Source: Malus domestica
Taxonomy: Eukaryota > Streptophyta > Magnoliopsida > Rosales > Rosaceae
DNA: 64,000 nt
NCBI RefSeq assembly: GCF_042453785.1
Contig: NC_091670.1
Location: forward strand, 37,025,501 to 37,089,500
Reading direction: 5' to 3'
Shown: one piece after another, positions 34,007 to 47,500 of the stretch
How positions within the stretch are numbered: position 1 is the first letter of the stretch
Layout: each line of letters begins with the position of its first letter
Program-made: the position numbers and the translations under genes
The notes under the pieces: model-generated
Told to the model about the DNA's origin: nothing
The model's database searches: none
What the model saw: the letters and a program-made list of their open reading frames with translations, nothing else

Positions 34007-35716
34007 TTATACTGTGGAAGTACTTTGCATGAGCTGCCCTTCTTCTTTGTTTTCGCAAGCAGCTGGTTCTAACATCTGATGAGGAGGATATAAGGCCTGC
34101 AGGTTCATATCACTGTCGCCGCTGACATAGACTACTCGAAAAATGTCGTACTTAATCTCAATCGAGACGCTTTCTAGATAGGGCAGCATTGCTTTTCTTT
34201 GGTCGGAATTTAGAATCCATGAGTAACAATAGTGCAGAGACTTCCACACGAAGAGAGAAGCAATTCTTGGCCCGGTTTGGCATTTCAAACAAACACCGGC
34301 TGTCACGCCTTGCATCCTTTGAAAACCTGACTTGAACAACGCTAAGCATGCGTAAGAGACGTTGTTTATGTCACCACCGTTGATGAGGGCTGTGCTCAGT
34401 GATACAGTGTCACCTCTGCGAAATTTTGCTGCACAAGAACCGTCTCTTGATTCTCCAGCATACGCGTCGAAGAAGGAGTGATCGAGTAAGATAGCCATGT
34501 TCGATAAATTCGTTAACATTGAGAGCTGCGTGGGATCATTAAACCTCCAATTAATGGTACTGAATTTCAAAATTCTGATATCTTCGAAATTATATAAAGG
34601 GGTAAAGAGGTTCTCTTATTCGTTGGATTTCCAACACTACACGTACATTTTGAGTGTGTTACATGCGCATTTCTTTCTTCATGCGTATGTTAGACTAATT
34701 GCACTCTTTAATGTGTGGTGGACATAGAAGCACTTCTATACTAAAGTCCTAGTTTGGAAATACTTTTAAGATGACTAGAAGCATTTTTAGAAAAAAAAAG
34801 AGTTTCAAATACTCCCTGCAAGTGCTTCTTGTAGGAAATACTTCAAGTGTTTTTTCAGGATTCGCCTGCATTTTTACTAAACATTAGTCTCAAAAACTTT
34901 TTTATAGAAAGCACTTTCAATTATTTTAAAAGTAGTTTCAAACGAGCTATTTGTGTGTAAGATGCAGTCACCACACATGATCCGTTCGAAAGTGAGGATG
35001 ATGAGTCAAAATTCGCATAACAATTTTTAGCAATTGGATTTATAAATATCTAGCAATTGGATTTGTAAGTTTGAATATTTGATATATCATTGGCTATTGG
35101 ATTTACTTCAAAATTTATGCTCAGGTTCAACGCTTGACACATCATCTATATACATCGAGCTGAGAAAGTACATATAAAATTATTATAATCTTTATTTCGA
35201 AAATTTGGAGGTTTAGAAAGTATAATTTAAGGAAAAGAGCTTAATTTCTGTTTTGAGATTAAACAAAAAACTAAAAATAAAAAGAAAAGAGAGGAGAGAG
35301 AGAATATATAAGAACAAGATATAAAGTAATTAACAGGAAATGGACTTACAAGGCTTGCAGTCAATGAATCTTTGTTTTCACATGATCTCTTCAGCCACGC
35401 TCCAAACCATATGAACTAATGATGATCAAGGAGAAAAAACAACCCGTTTAATTAAGATCGAATTATCTCGACGAATATAAACAAGTATTTTAAATATAAA
35501 ATAGGGTAAACAATATCATCTGATATATAAATGTGTACGTACCATATTTCCATGGATGCTCTGCAAGATGGAACTTTGAACACAACCAAGAGACTCAGTG
35601 CACACAGAGAATTGCTTGAGAGCATTAAGAAGGTCATCGACGAACACAATTGTTGGCCTGAACACAAACATGCTAATGTCCAAATTTTTACTGTTGAAGG
35701 GCACAAAGCACGCCAT
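34007..35716 (-). CDS. Plant-specific protein of unknown function (3 exons, 252 aa)
   Basis: Coding exons on the minus strand: 35716-35543, 35415-35350, 34525-34007, all with GT-AG junctions and a continuous frame. The protein starts MACFVPFNSKNLDI, has a short acidic-hydrophobic segment ('VFVDDLLNALKQF'), then 'IWFGAWLKRSCENK', and a middle with several Cys and Trp. No signal peptide or membrane segment is evident. I recognise it as a conserved plant family of about 250 residues found in many angiosperms, possibly the one named DUF7392, but I cannot name a function. No catalytic motif is apparent. It lies between the remorin and hydrolase genes. Confidence 0.75.
34747..34948. mobile_element. 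MITE family C, copy 1 (about 200 bp)
   Basis: The left end CCTAGTTTGGAAATACTTTT and the right end, complement GCTCGTTTGAAACTACTTTT, form imperfect inverted repeats. It lies just upstream of exon 3, in intron 2 of the 34007-35716 gene. It is non-coding and similar in design to 36164-36393. Confidence 0.6.
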
Positions 35717-36163
35717 TTCTAATCTCTCCTCCTCTGCAGCTTATTTTCTGTTTGGTTAGCAAGAAAAAGAAAAGCAGAAAGCTAAGAGATGACTAGAAAG
35801 TAGAAAGTTCGACGAGAAAGTGAGAGAAAGTGTGGCGTTATTTATGGAGGTTGTTAGAAAGAAAATGAAACTTGATCAAAGGGGCATCGCAGTCTGTTTC
35901 TTTGGTCTTCTTTGGCTTGGTTTGAAACGGAGAAAGGGATGGCTATCGGTAATAATAGTAATAAATAAATAATAAAAAATAAAAGACTTGGAAGTTGGAA
36001 GCATAGCAAACTTGGAGTGGTTGTTGGTCTTGTGCATGCTTTGACTCTTCCTAGATGTGTTGACACTGTTGTAGATGTTGAAATTTTGCGTTCCAAATTT
36101 AACATACATGATAGCAGAAACGATAGGGGATACATGTATCATCCATGATTCTATATTGTTTTA
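35717..36163. other. 5' flank of the 252-aa gene
   Basis: The flank of the minus-strand start at 35716 is purine-rich (AAGAAAAAGAAAAGCAGAAA), reading pyrimidine-rich on the sense strand as in many plant leaders. No other gene is seen. Confidence 0.4.
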
Positions 36164-36393
36164 AAGCTTTTGGATGTACATTAAAGTGACTGAAAACGCT
36201 TTTAGTGAAAATATTTTTAGAACCAATCCTTAGTAAAAATGCAAGTAGATTTTGAAAAAGCACTTAAAGTGCTGCCTGAAAGAAGCACATAACTGGTGCT
36301 TTTTACAGAAAACACTTTAAGTGATTTTGAAATCAAAAAATATTTTATCTAAAAGCACTTTCAGTCATTTTAAAAATATATCCAAACAAGCCC
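36164..36393. mobile_element. MITE family C, copy 2 (about 230 bp)
   Basis: AGCTTTTGGATGTACATTAA at the left pairs with the complement of TTTAAAAATATATCCAAACA at the right, and 'AAAGTGACTGAAAACGCTTT' pairs with 'AAAGCACTTTCAGTCATTTT'. It is non-coding. Confidence 0.65.
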
Positions 36394-36551
36394 TTAGTAC
36401 TAGAAGTGCTTTCAAGTAATAAAGAAAACATTATCGACAATGTTTGAAAAAATAAATTTCACTTTTCTGAGTTATAAAAACATAGGAACCGTGGCAAAAA
36501 TTAGGCATCTAATGGTGGTACTTACCAGTATTTTGGCGACCAATGATATAT

Positions 36552-36723
36552 TTTTTTTAATAAACCATATTATCTACATTAAGGGGTGAAGAAATGAGCT
36601 AAGTCTTACAATGGGCTAATTATAAAAATATAATTCAAATTCATTTTTTGTAAGAATCGAACCTAAGATCTCTAACTTTCAAGTGAAGCAAAAAATCATT
36701 AGACTGTAATACTAAGTGGAATT
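36552..36723 (-). mobile_element. tRNA-derived SINE family 2, copy 1 (poly(A) type)
   Basis: The minus strand has an A-box-like region followed by 'GAGATCTTAGGTTCGATTCT' (B box) and ends in a poly(A) stretch (T run at about 36551 on the plus strand). Imperfect duplications GACCAATGATAT and GACCAATAATAT flank it (from 36538 and 36724). It has the same layout as 59839-60006. Confidence 0.72.
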
Positions 36724-36729
36724 GACCAA

Positions 36730-38552
36730 TAATATTTACAAGAGCCCTTAACAAGCTCTTACCAACGTTAACAAGACACGATAACTACAAATAGTATCAA
36801 ATTTATTATAAATACATATCGTTCTCACGTCTCTGTTAAGTTATCAGTCGAATCTAAAACTGTCTTCGTTCTAATAAAGTGTCAATGGATCATTTGCGGA
36901 TTCGCAGCACCGTTAAGAAGACATGCGTGGAGACATATGAAGCTTGTTACTATTAAATAGTATTGAGAAAATAATTGGTAATTGGTAATTTGGTATTGGT
37001 GGGTCAACAAATTGTAGGATCTTGTTGTTGGAAGAAGTAGTGAGCTGTTTCTGTCCTTATTGACACAATTCACAAGTGGCACGTCTTCATCGGCCTTACA
37101 AAATGAGTGACGGTGGCAGTCAGAAAGTCCGGTGGTCCTTCCTTCCCCAAAGAGAAAAACCGTCATCGATGAAAATTTTGATTAGTTTGAGTTTGACCGG
37201 TCAATTAGAAGATTTAATTTGAAATCATCACAACCACCCACCATTTATAAACTTGAGTAAAAAGGAGATACCATTTGCCAAGGACAAGTCTCTTGAACAG
37301 TTACTATTCGCTTGAAGGAATTAAATTGCCTATTGTCAAGACGAGTTTTTATACACTTGAAGTGTTCTTAAGTTATTTCCAATCGAAATGGTTAAATATA
37401 ACATTGTCCAAAACTAAAATTTTGTAAAAGAAATTATTTTTAAATGAACAGTGTCATGTCATGTTCATATATCATTTCTAACCGAATAGAATAAACATAG
37501 CCCATCAATAATTTATTGGTTTTAAGCTTATACATTACATTTATTTACTAATTTAATTAAACTACCATATGATGTTTTCAAATCTGACCGTTGAATTTGA
37601 ATTAATTATTACAACTGAGGAGTTGAACCCTAAAAAAGAGCTAAGAAGGGAGCTACATTTGGCTAGTCTGATGCCCTTTTGACCAAATAATGGCCTGATG
37701 AGCTTCATAACATGATAGTTCAGCCATCGGTTCGAAATAATTTTGGACAAATTAGATCATTTTTTGGCTTTTGGACTTTTAATCCTCTCCATTGGAGATG
37801 ACCTTACCGTCCAGATTCCTGAAAGTGCCATGCTTCTACTACTGTTGCACACTCAATCCACAGCTCCAGCTATGAGGAAACGAATCGCATTCGCATTGCA
37901 ACAACACCATTTGGCTCAAGTTTCGAAACCTAAACCAACGAAAAGAACTTCCATGCAACGAAATGTGATTGTAACAATATCTCAAGTCAATTACACAGTC
38001 AAGTAGAAAAAGTTAAAACGCGTGGCAATGCAAACTTGTCTTGGATTACCGCATTCTAACACCCAGTAGTAGTAGCTAAATTTCTCTCTACCCAGAATGC
38101 GTAATCATTCAATATTAAATGATTATTGAAATAGTTAATGATCAAATGCTGTAACATCACACTGTATTAACGTAAATGTAGGCTACAAGTTTGGTGAGCG
38201 TAAAGTTTCCGTCTGCCGTCGAAGTGAAGTGGGTTTTGGTGAACAAACTGTTCTAAAATCCTTGTAAAATTATTCTACCTCTTCAGGGACACTGGTTGAT
38301 ACAACCAACAAGTATGGACTTCAAGAATATGGCATGCATCTGCTTTCCTCCCATCAACATGGGGATGGAAACTGTTATATGGTATATTCATCTTCATGTA
38401 CAACAGCATTAACCTGCACGAGTGAGTAGAGATAAAAAAGGGGATTGGGTTACTTTCATCTGCCCACCTAATTGAGTTCTCATTAATCTTTGCATTTCAA
38501 ATACGTACTTGCATTAATACCAAAATTCACCTAATGTTTCACGGCGCACCTT
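36730..38552. other. Intergenic, downstream of the metallo-hydrolase gene
   Basis: AT-rich with scattered short frames. The frame at 37743-38006 (+) has no family likeness. The final part should hold the 3' end of the minus-strand hydrolase transcript. Confidence 0.4.
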
Positions 38553-41500
38553 TCATAGGTCTACGGGCACTCTCAAACCATCATGCGCAAGCTGCACTTG
38601 AATGCCTTCCCTATATGCAAACAACAGAAAAGTTGAAAGCGTAAGTTTCTTTAAGTAACGATATTTCTTACCTGTACAGAAAGTGAATTGCAAAAAGTAG
38701 TTCCATAACCTCTCAGACCATTCCATAAGAAACTTATTGTCTACGTGGTGATCAAACTGATGATTCATTCCAATTAAAAGGGCTTTTTTGGGACAAATCC
38801 TCTTCACAGCTTCAAGAGTCTGCAAACATTATATAGTCGCTGCCATGAACAATTGGCTATAAGAAATGCAGATGTTTTTTTTAGTGTATCAGACCAACCT
38901 GTGGGAGGCAAAGGTGAACATTATGGGATCCAGTCTGCAATAAAACAAAAGGCAAAGCAGATTATGAAGAATATGCCTTAATAATAACAGGAAACGCAAG
39001 ATGAGCGAACAAACTTTCTGCTGACCTTGTATAGTGTGTCCAAGATAAGAAGATCCAACTGTCCAGCTCCATCTTTCGAAATAACTGCAAGTTTCATATG
39101 TATGGTTTTTCCAAATAAAAGGTAAGAAACACAGAGAATGTTTTGTAAATGACACAGCAGATCAAGATTTACAACAAGTGACAAAAACAATTATGAAGCC
39201 AGTAAGGGCATGTTCAAAGGATCAAATGTTTTGGGAAGGCGTTTTATGCCAAGAACTAATTCTCCCTACTAAAGGTGAGAAAGTTTCTACGAAATGTTTC
39301 TCCGAAATGTTTCTCCGTAAGGAACAATCCCCATAGCCAAGCAACCGATTCACTTAAGAAGTCATTTTTCTTATAAAAGGTGACAGACTCATCCTTATCA
39401 CTGCATAAATTAATCCAAATTTATTGACAAAGAATAAACTAAAATGGAAATGATAAAATGTCTCAGAGTACTTATACTCTCCTGAGTAAAGGGTTTTCCC
39501 AATGCTTTGTTGGCAGATTAAAGAGTAGGAAGGTCAATACGAACTCAGCTATAAGGTGTTCTAAGAAGGGAATCCTAAAGATCTTATCTTCAAATACTCT
39601 AACATAGTTTATATTTCCCTTAATCACGATTGAGCCCCATCATTTGGGAAATTTTGTCTAACAATAAAATTCCCTAACTATTAATCTATTCAGAAAATAA
39701 CACTAAAATATTTACAAAATGCTCTGACAGTATAAGAAATACTCACCATGATCTGTGCTCTGACACTAAAATGTTTACCAAGGAACTAAGCAATACTCAC
39801 CATGTTCCGTGCTTGCAGGAAAGCGTGAAACGTCAGATATATACGCTATTCTACATCTTTCACCAAATAGATAACCCAAACAAATATAATCCTCCCCATG
39901 CATCACCTAATATGAGGAATAGCAGTAAGAAACTTCAAGAATAACAAGAAATAGGATTTTCATGTCATGACTGAGAAAGGTTTGATGAGAGTAACTGGCA
40001 AAGGAACAAATTGTAGGTCTGACACAAGAAACGGTGTTTCAATACTCTCCTCAATTATCCTCCAGTCAAGTTGTGCTACTCGTCTCACTTCTTGACCTTC
40101 AACAAGTTTTTTCTTAATCAGGTAAGGAAATTTCACTGCAACGCTATTCAAAGGTAAAACAGACACAATAAGTTTCATTTGTAAATAGAATTTACACATA
40201 AATGGAAAGACAAAAATATCAGATATAATGGCGAGAGTAATTTCTTTTACATATTCCTCAGTCCACAGTTACATTTTTTTTTATATGAATCCTAGATTTT
40301 AAGTCTATAATGTAATCAGAGCAGACCAAGGATTTATTTCCATCAAAAGAGATGGAGCAACAAAATACCATAAAGAACATCAAAGAATCATACGGTCATA
40401 AGCATTGCACTACTTGCAACCGTTTCCAGATTAAGCAACAAGCAAAACTTAGCTTTTGAACCAAGCAGTTTAGCAGATAAGTATCCAAGTTCACCCAAAA
40501 TATTGTACCTCTCCATTGCATAATGACTTAGGTAGATGGGAGTAGGATCAATGTCATTTGTGGGACTATGTGGTTGAATGGCACGTATATCATCCAGACC
40601 AAGAACTGCATCAGCATGTTCATGAGTCAAAATAATCTGCAGTTGGTGAAAAATTAGTTCTTAAACTCCCTGTATTTACAAGCTTTCAAATACCCAACAA
40701 TAAAAACTCGGACATAACAGTAATCGTATTATCTATGTTATTACTGAAGAAACCTCTATTACTATGCTGAATGTACATGCAATGCCCGATATACTCCGGC
40801 CACAAATGGTAATTACACACTAACCCAATCTTCAGTTCAACTGCCCAGTGTTTTAACATGTTTACTTTTTGATCTCTTTCAAATACCCGCTCCTCTCTTC
40901 GACACTCCTATCACTTTCTCATTCCATCCCCAACTCTTACCACGTTTCATGCGCATATGATTGCAGGGACCTTCTAGTGCACAAAAATTCATTGTATACA
41001 TACAAAACTGCAATTACAATCTATGAACATAACCAACATCCACAACTTACTTCAAATAACTCGCCATTTTCACTTGATAAATTTTTTCTGTCTTCCAAAG
41101 ACAAGTTACAGTCACATTGGGGGAATTCTATCAACTTTCAAATAGTTTAGATTAAAAGCACCCCTAACCTCTGTAAGCTCCCCACTTCGAGATGGTTCCG
41201 CACACTCATACCATGAAACTACCTCTTCCTAATCTGGCACCCTACTGAAGTTTTAGCAAATAATTCATAGAAAGCAAGCATCCCACCATCATATCGCACC
41301 ACAATGCTTTCCAAACAAAACCAATTTCTTTTCTTTCTTGCTTTTCGGAATCCCTCAGTGTGAAAAGTAAATGTACATCGCGTAAATAAATTTGAACTTT
41401 TTAAAAGTATCCAAGTCAAAGCTAAACATGCATTCCTCTAAACCATTGATGCTAATCGGCCAAATGTTCCGAAGTATTGAGAGCGCTAAACCAGTCACAA

Positions 41501-44500
41501 GTTAGTTACAACAGTAAATAGTTAATTGTGGTATTTGTGTAATTAGGTGTAGAAGATAAGGGTACTAATGTAATGAGCCTCTATGGCTATATATATTCTT
41601 GTGTACCGTCAATTAAGTTTAATCAATGAAAATATCCCTTTTAACATTTTCTACATGGTTTCATCGCCAAATACCTCCCGGCATTCCTCGATCCTCCATT
41701 TCTTCCGCTCAGTTTCTCTTATTTCTGTTCAATTTGATCGAAGTTCTTCATTGATTTGGTATTCTGATCACTGTTGATCGGTAATGGCGTCTTTGAGTCA
41801 GTGATATCTAGATTTTCTTCTTCTCACCGCTTTCATTTCTCGATCGATTTCTCGCTCGATTTCTTGATCGATTTTGTGCTCTTTGTCTTTGATCGATTGC
41901 TTGATCGATCTCTCCCTCGATTTCTTGATCGATTTCTCTTTTCTCGAATCTCGAATCTTGCTTTTGTATATCATGGCTTCCCCCTCTCACTCTTCGTCTC
42001 CGATTAACTCACCGCCATTACCAAACCCTAATCTTTCTGCAAATTCTCAACCTCAGAACTCGTATGTCTCTTACGATTCAAAATATTGGTAGCATGGTGC
42101 CAATCAAACTCAAATGCACCAATTATCTCCCATGGCGTGCGTTATTTGCTCCGATTTTGCGCCGGCACAAACTTCTTGGTCTCATCGACGATACTGACCC
42201 ATGTCCGACTCCACTTCTTCCTGATCGATCCTTGAATCCAGCATTTGGGCAGTGGTTTGAAAAAGATCAAAATCTCTTGATCTGGCTCAACTCGACCTTA
42301 TCCAAAGATCTCATTCCCTTCACAGTAGGTGTTTCCACATCTCGAGAGCTTTGGCAGAAGCTTGAACAACGTTTTGGTGGAGTTTCTGAAGCTCATGTCC
42401 ACCAACTTCGCTCTCGTCTTCGATCAATTCAAAAAGGCTCTCAATCGATCTCGGAATATCTACAACAAATCAAGGAAATTTTAGATTCTCTCAATGCTGC
42501 TGGCGCAACTATATCTGATCGTGATCTAATTGCTGCACCACTTCACGGTATTCCTGATGAATTTGAGTCCTTTATTGACTCCATCATGCTGCGTTTGTCT
42601 TCTACATCTCTTGATGAATTGCATGGTTAGTTGCTGACAAAAGAGATTTCCATGGCTCGTCACAAGCAGACTCTGTCCACCGCTGCTACTGAGCCCTTTC
42701 AGGCATTCTCTGTCCAATCTCAGGCACCTTTACTGCCAACGCCTTCTCCACATGCCTTTGCTACATATAGTCAACCTCTTCAATCTTCTTTCCGTTACAA
42801 TTCTAATCAAGGCAGAAACAATCGCAATGGTTCCAGAGGCAATCGCAATATCCGTACTAATCGTGGACACTACATTGGTACTTATCGTGAAGGTCGATCT
42901 CGTGCCTCTTATCTAGGCTCCCGGTCTACCAACCAAGGCTCTTCATCTACTCACAAGAACACATGTCAAATTTGTGGCTCCACCAGCCACGAAGCCATTG
43001 ACTGTTTTGACAGGATGAATCCTGAGATTTTTGGACGGGTGCCACCAGCCAAACTTGCAGCTCTTTGTGCTCACTACTCGTCCAAACCATCCCTATCTTG
43101 GCTGTTAGACTCTGGCGCCACATCACATATCACAAATGACATTGCCAATCTCTCAGTCGCCTCTCCCTACACTGGTGAAGACAAAGTCTATATAGGAGAT
43201 GGTAAATGTCTGTCTATTCACAATATTGGTACCTCTTCTTTAAATACATCTCATACTTCTTTTAAGTTGAGTAATGTATTACATGTACCTGCTATGAAAC
43301 ACAACTTATTATCTGCCTACCAATTTTTAAAAGATAATAATTGTGCCTTGACTCTTGACCCTAATGGATTCACCATAAAGGATCGTGTTTCGGGGAAGAC
43401 GCTTTTGTAGGGACAAGTTAAAGATGGTTTCTATCATTTTTAAGGCTCTAGTCATCCCACTTCTTCATCACCCTCGACTTTCACAAGTGTCAATGCTCCT
43501 GTACAGATTTGGCATCGAAGATTGGGTCATCCATCTCCTTCTATCTTTCGCAAGGTTCTTTCAGGCAATAAGCTTGTGGTGAAAGGCAGGACTACTGGTG
43601 ATCTTTTCTAGTCAGATTGTGCTTTAGCTAAAAGTCACAAGCTTCTTTTTGGCTCTGCTAGTTTTACAACTACTCAAAGCCTCCAATTGTTACACTGTGA
43701 TCTTTGGGGTCCTGCCTCCATCACTTCACCTAGTGGTTTTAAGTACTACTTGTTGCTAGTAGATGATTACAGTAGATATAGTTGGTTATTTCTATTAAAG
43801 GCTAAATCTGATGCTTATTCTACTTTCGTTGTATTCAAACAATATGTGGAAAATCTACTTGGAAATAAAATCAAGGTTGTGCATTCAGATTCCGGGGGTT
43901 AATTCATTGGTGCTATGTTTCGGTCTTTTCTTCATACTCATGGCATTGTTCATCAATTAACATGTCCTCACACCCCTGAACAAAATGGTTGTGCTGAACA
44001 AAAGAACTGACACATTGTGGAAATTGCCAAAACATTACTTGTTGCTTCTAATATTCCACATCTTTATTGGGTGGAAGCTTTCTCCACGGCTGTGTACCTT
44101 ATTAACAGATTACCAATCTCTGGACTCTCTAAATCTCCTTGGGAATCGCTATTTTTCAAGCCACCAGATTACTCCCGACTTAAAGTCTTTGGCTGTAGAT
44201 GTTTCCCGTGGCTCAAACCTTATACTCATTCCAAGTTGGACGCTAAAAGCAAAAGCTGTGTTTTTCTGGGATACAATTTACAACATAAGGGTTATTGATG
44301 CCTTGACCTAGTCACTAGTCGTATCTACATTTCTCGACATGTACAGTTTGATGAATCAACATATCCTTTTCAGTCTCCTCCCACCAGTCCAGTTATCTCT
44401 TCAGAATCTGTTTCAGCTCCCATGGATCTGCAGTTCTCCGTTCCTAATAGAATTGGTGTTCCTTCTGGATCTTCAGTTCTAGATTTGAGATCCAACTCTG

Positions 44501-47500
44501 ATTATTCTTCTTCAGGTTCACACATTGGTCATTCTCAAGGTCCCATTCCTACAAATACTGCATCACATACAGAATCTCCGCATGCCGCATCACTCACTTC
44601 CAATGCACCAATTATTTCCCTACCCCCTACCAATACTCACCCTATGATCACTCGCTCTAAAGCTGGTATCTTCAAGCCCAAAGTATATGCAGCTACCAAA
44701 CATCCTCTTCCATCTGATATTGGCTTTGTCCCAAATACATATTTGCAAGCATCTAAACATGCTCGCTAGAGATCTGCCATGCAAGATGAGTTCAAGGCCT
44801 TACAATCAACAGGAACTTGGACACTTGTTCCTCCATCTTCCTCCTACAATGTTGTTGGCTGCAAGTGGGTTTTCCGAATAAAGAAGAAACCTAATGGTAC
44901 TGTCGAGAGATTTAAAGCTCGTCTGGTTACAAAGGGGTATCATCAGCAAGAAGGAATTGATTTTCAAGAAACCTTCAATCCTGTGGCTAAACTAGTCACA
45001 ATTAGAGTCATTTTGTCACTTGTTGTGCAGTTCAATTGGTTTTTAAATCAATTAGACATAAGTAATGCCTTTCTTCATGGTGATTTAAAGGAAGATGTAT
45101 ACATGTAGCAGCCTCCAGGTTTCACTGATCTCAGCATGCCACATCATGTCTGCAAATTACGGAAATCCCTTTATGGTCTCAAACAAGCACCTCGAGCTTG
45201 GTTTGACAAACTGTTTCAAGCTCTTCTTCAGCTTGGTTTTAAGCAATCTTCCTCAGATGTTTCCTTATTTGTTCTTCACAGTACAACTCCTGTCATGGTA
45301 CTTGTTTATGTCGATGACATATCAGTCACTGGACCTGACTCTTCCCTATGCAATCTATTCATTCAAAAACTCAATGCTATTTTTCTAGTCAAGGATTTGG
45401 GTCCATTGCACTACTTCCTGGGATTAGAGGTTCAACGATCATCCACAGGTCTCTTCCTTCATCAAACCAAGTATTTACTGGATCTTCTCAGAAAAACCAA
45501 TATGGATGGTGCAAAGCCTTGCTGCACTCCACTTGGCTCTAATAAATTGGATCACACTAGTCCTCTTTTGTCCAATCCAATTGAGTACGGATCTATTGTA
45601 GGTGGTTTACAGTATTTGACATGGACGCGTCCCGATATTTCTTTTGCTGTGAATCAAATCTGTCAGTTCATGCATGCTTCTTGAGACCAACACATGCAAG
45701 CCGCAAAACGAGTTCTTCGTTATCTCAAGGGTACTGTGTTTGAAGGACTATGGTTCAAAAAGGGCGCAACTAATCTCACAGCCTTCTTAGATGCAGACTG
45801 AGCTGGCTGTCGTTTTGATAGACGTTCCACTAGTGGTTACAATGTCGTTCTGGGATCTAACCTTATCAATTGGAGTGCCAAGAAACAAGCTACTGTGGCA
45901 TGATCATCAACGGAAGCAGAATACCGTTCTCTTGCACACACTGCCGCTAAACTGACTTGGATATGCAAAATCTTCCGTGACATTGGTTTCCCTTTCTCTC
46001 AGGTTCCTACCCTCTGGTGTGACAATATTTCAGCAATCTCCCTTGCTTCTAATTCGGTATTCCATGCCAGAACCAAACATGTGGAGATTGACTATCATTA
46101 TATTCGAGAGTTGGTCTTGGCTAATCTCATCAAGGTTAACTTTGTTTGTAGTAAGGATCAATTAGCCAACATTCACACAAAATCTCTTTCCAAAAGTCGA
46201 TTTCAGTATCTTAAATCCAAGCTTCCTCTTGGTTCCTCAGTTGATCCCAAGCTCAGCTTGCGAGGGTGTATTGAGAGAGCTAAACCAGTCACAAGTTAGT
46301 TACAACAATAAATAGTTAATTGTGGTATTTGTGTAATTAGGTGTAGAAGATAAGGGTACTGATGTAATGAGCCTCTCTGGCTATATATATTCTTGTGTAC
46401 TGTCTAGGGATGGGTTCGGTTTAAATCGGTTCGATTTTTTACCAAAACCGAAACCAAACCGAAATTTCGATTCGGTTCGGTTCATTTTTTTTTCGGTTTG
46501 TTTTTTCCGGATCGATTTCGGTTTTTTTTTTTTTTGTTTTTTTTTCAAAAAATGAAAAACATTGAAATTTTAAATTTTAACATATCCAACACAATCATAA
46601 CATAAGCATTCTAACTAGAATCAAAGACAATGAAAATAAACATTTAAAGTTGAACTAAAATCATCAATCAAGTCTTCCAAAGTCCAAACTAACAACCTCA
46701 CAACACAAAAATCGTACAAATGACTTAGAAAAATTAAATTGTATGATGTTGTTCAAAGATCAAGGTTGTTTGCTTGTAACTGCATGTTGACAACTTGATT
46801 AGTAAACGTAATGCGTGGGTGAATTTATTTAGTGTGTGTTGGATTATTTTCCATAACAAATTACCCAAGTAATCTACCCGAAATAAATGTTTATGGATTC
46901 TGTTACATGTTATGTTATATGAGAGTAGATTTGGAAAAGAAAGCTAGGACAGAAGTAGACAGTGATATGGAGATGGATGTAGGTACTTTAGGAGGAGGTT
47001 TGGTTCCAGAACCTTATATGGGGATAAATAATAGGTTAGGGTTTAGAGTTTTTATAGGCATTTTTTAAATATTTCGAGCTTAAAGTTTGACAACACATTG
47101 GGTTTAGCATATTTTAACTTACAAATTGGGTTTAGAAAATAATACCCAAAACAAATAATTAAATAAATTTTTAATTTAATTAATTTGGTTCGATTCGGTT
47201 TGGTTCGATTTTTAGATCATTAAAATCGAACCGAACCAAAAGAATTCGGTTCAATTTGGTTTTTTCAATTCGATTCGGTTTTTTCGATTTGATTTTCGGT
47301 TTTTTTCGATTTTTAGTTTTTTGAACCCACCATAGTACTGTCAATTAAGTTTAATTAATGAAAATATCCCTTTTTAACATTTTCTACACGAAGATCATAA
47401 CTAGTCATACAAAAATGTGCACAAACAAAACTCACAGAATCAACTCTCGGAATCTTATAGCGAGTGAACCATCGAAGCACTTGCTCCCGGAAAGTCTTTC

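Larger units (their letters stand above)
41475..47388 (+). mobile_element. Ty1/Copia LTR retrotransposon in hydrolase intron 2, antisense to the gene
   Basis: LTRs: 41475-41655 (181 bases) and 46269-46404 plus 47343-47388 (182 bases, split by another element). Both begin TATTGAGAG and end CTACA. The host duplication CGAAG flanks the whole (41470-41474 and 47389-47393). A degenerate tRNA-Met-type primer site 'TGGTTTCATCGCC' follows the 5' LTR, and a purine-rich tract precedes the 3' LTR. By my count the LTRs differ at six bases and one indel. The domain order gag, protease, integrase, reverse transcriptase, RNase H is the Copia order. The element lies only 42 bases past the splice donor of intron 2. 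Confidence 0.93.

Noticed and set aside
37743-38006. 87-codon plus frame starting MDKLDHF
   Set aside because: No family likeness and no splice or promoter context.
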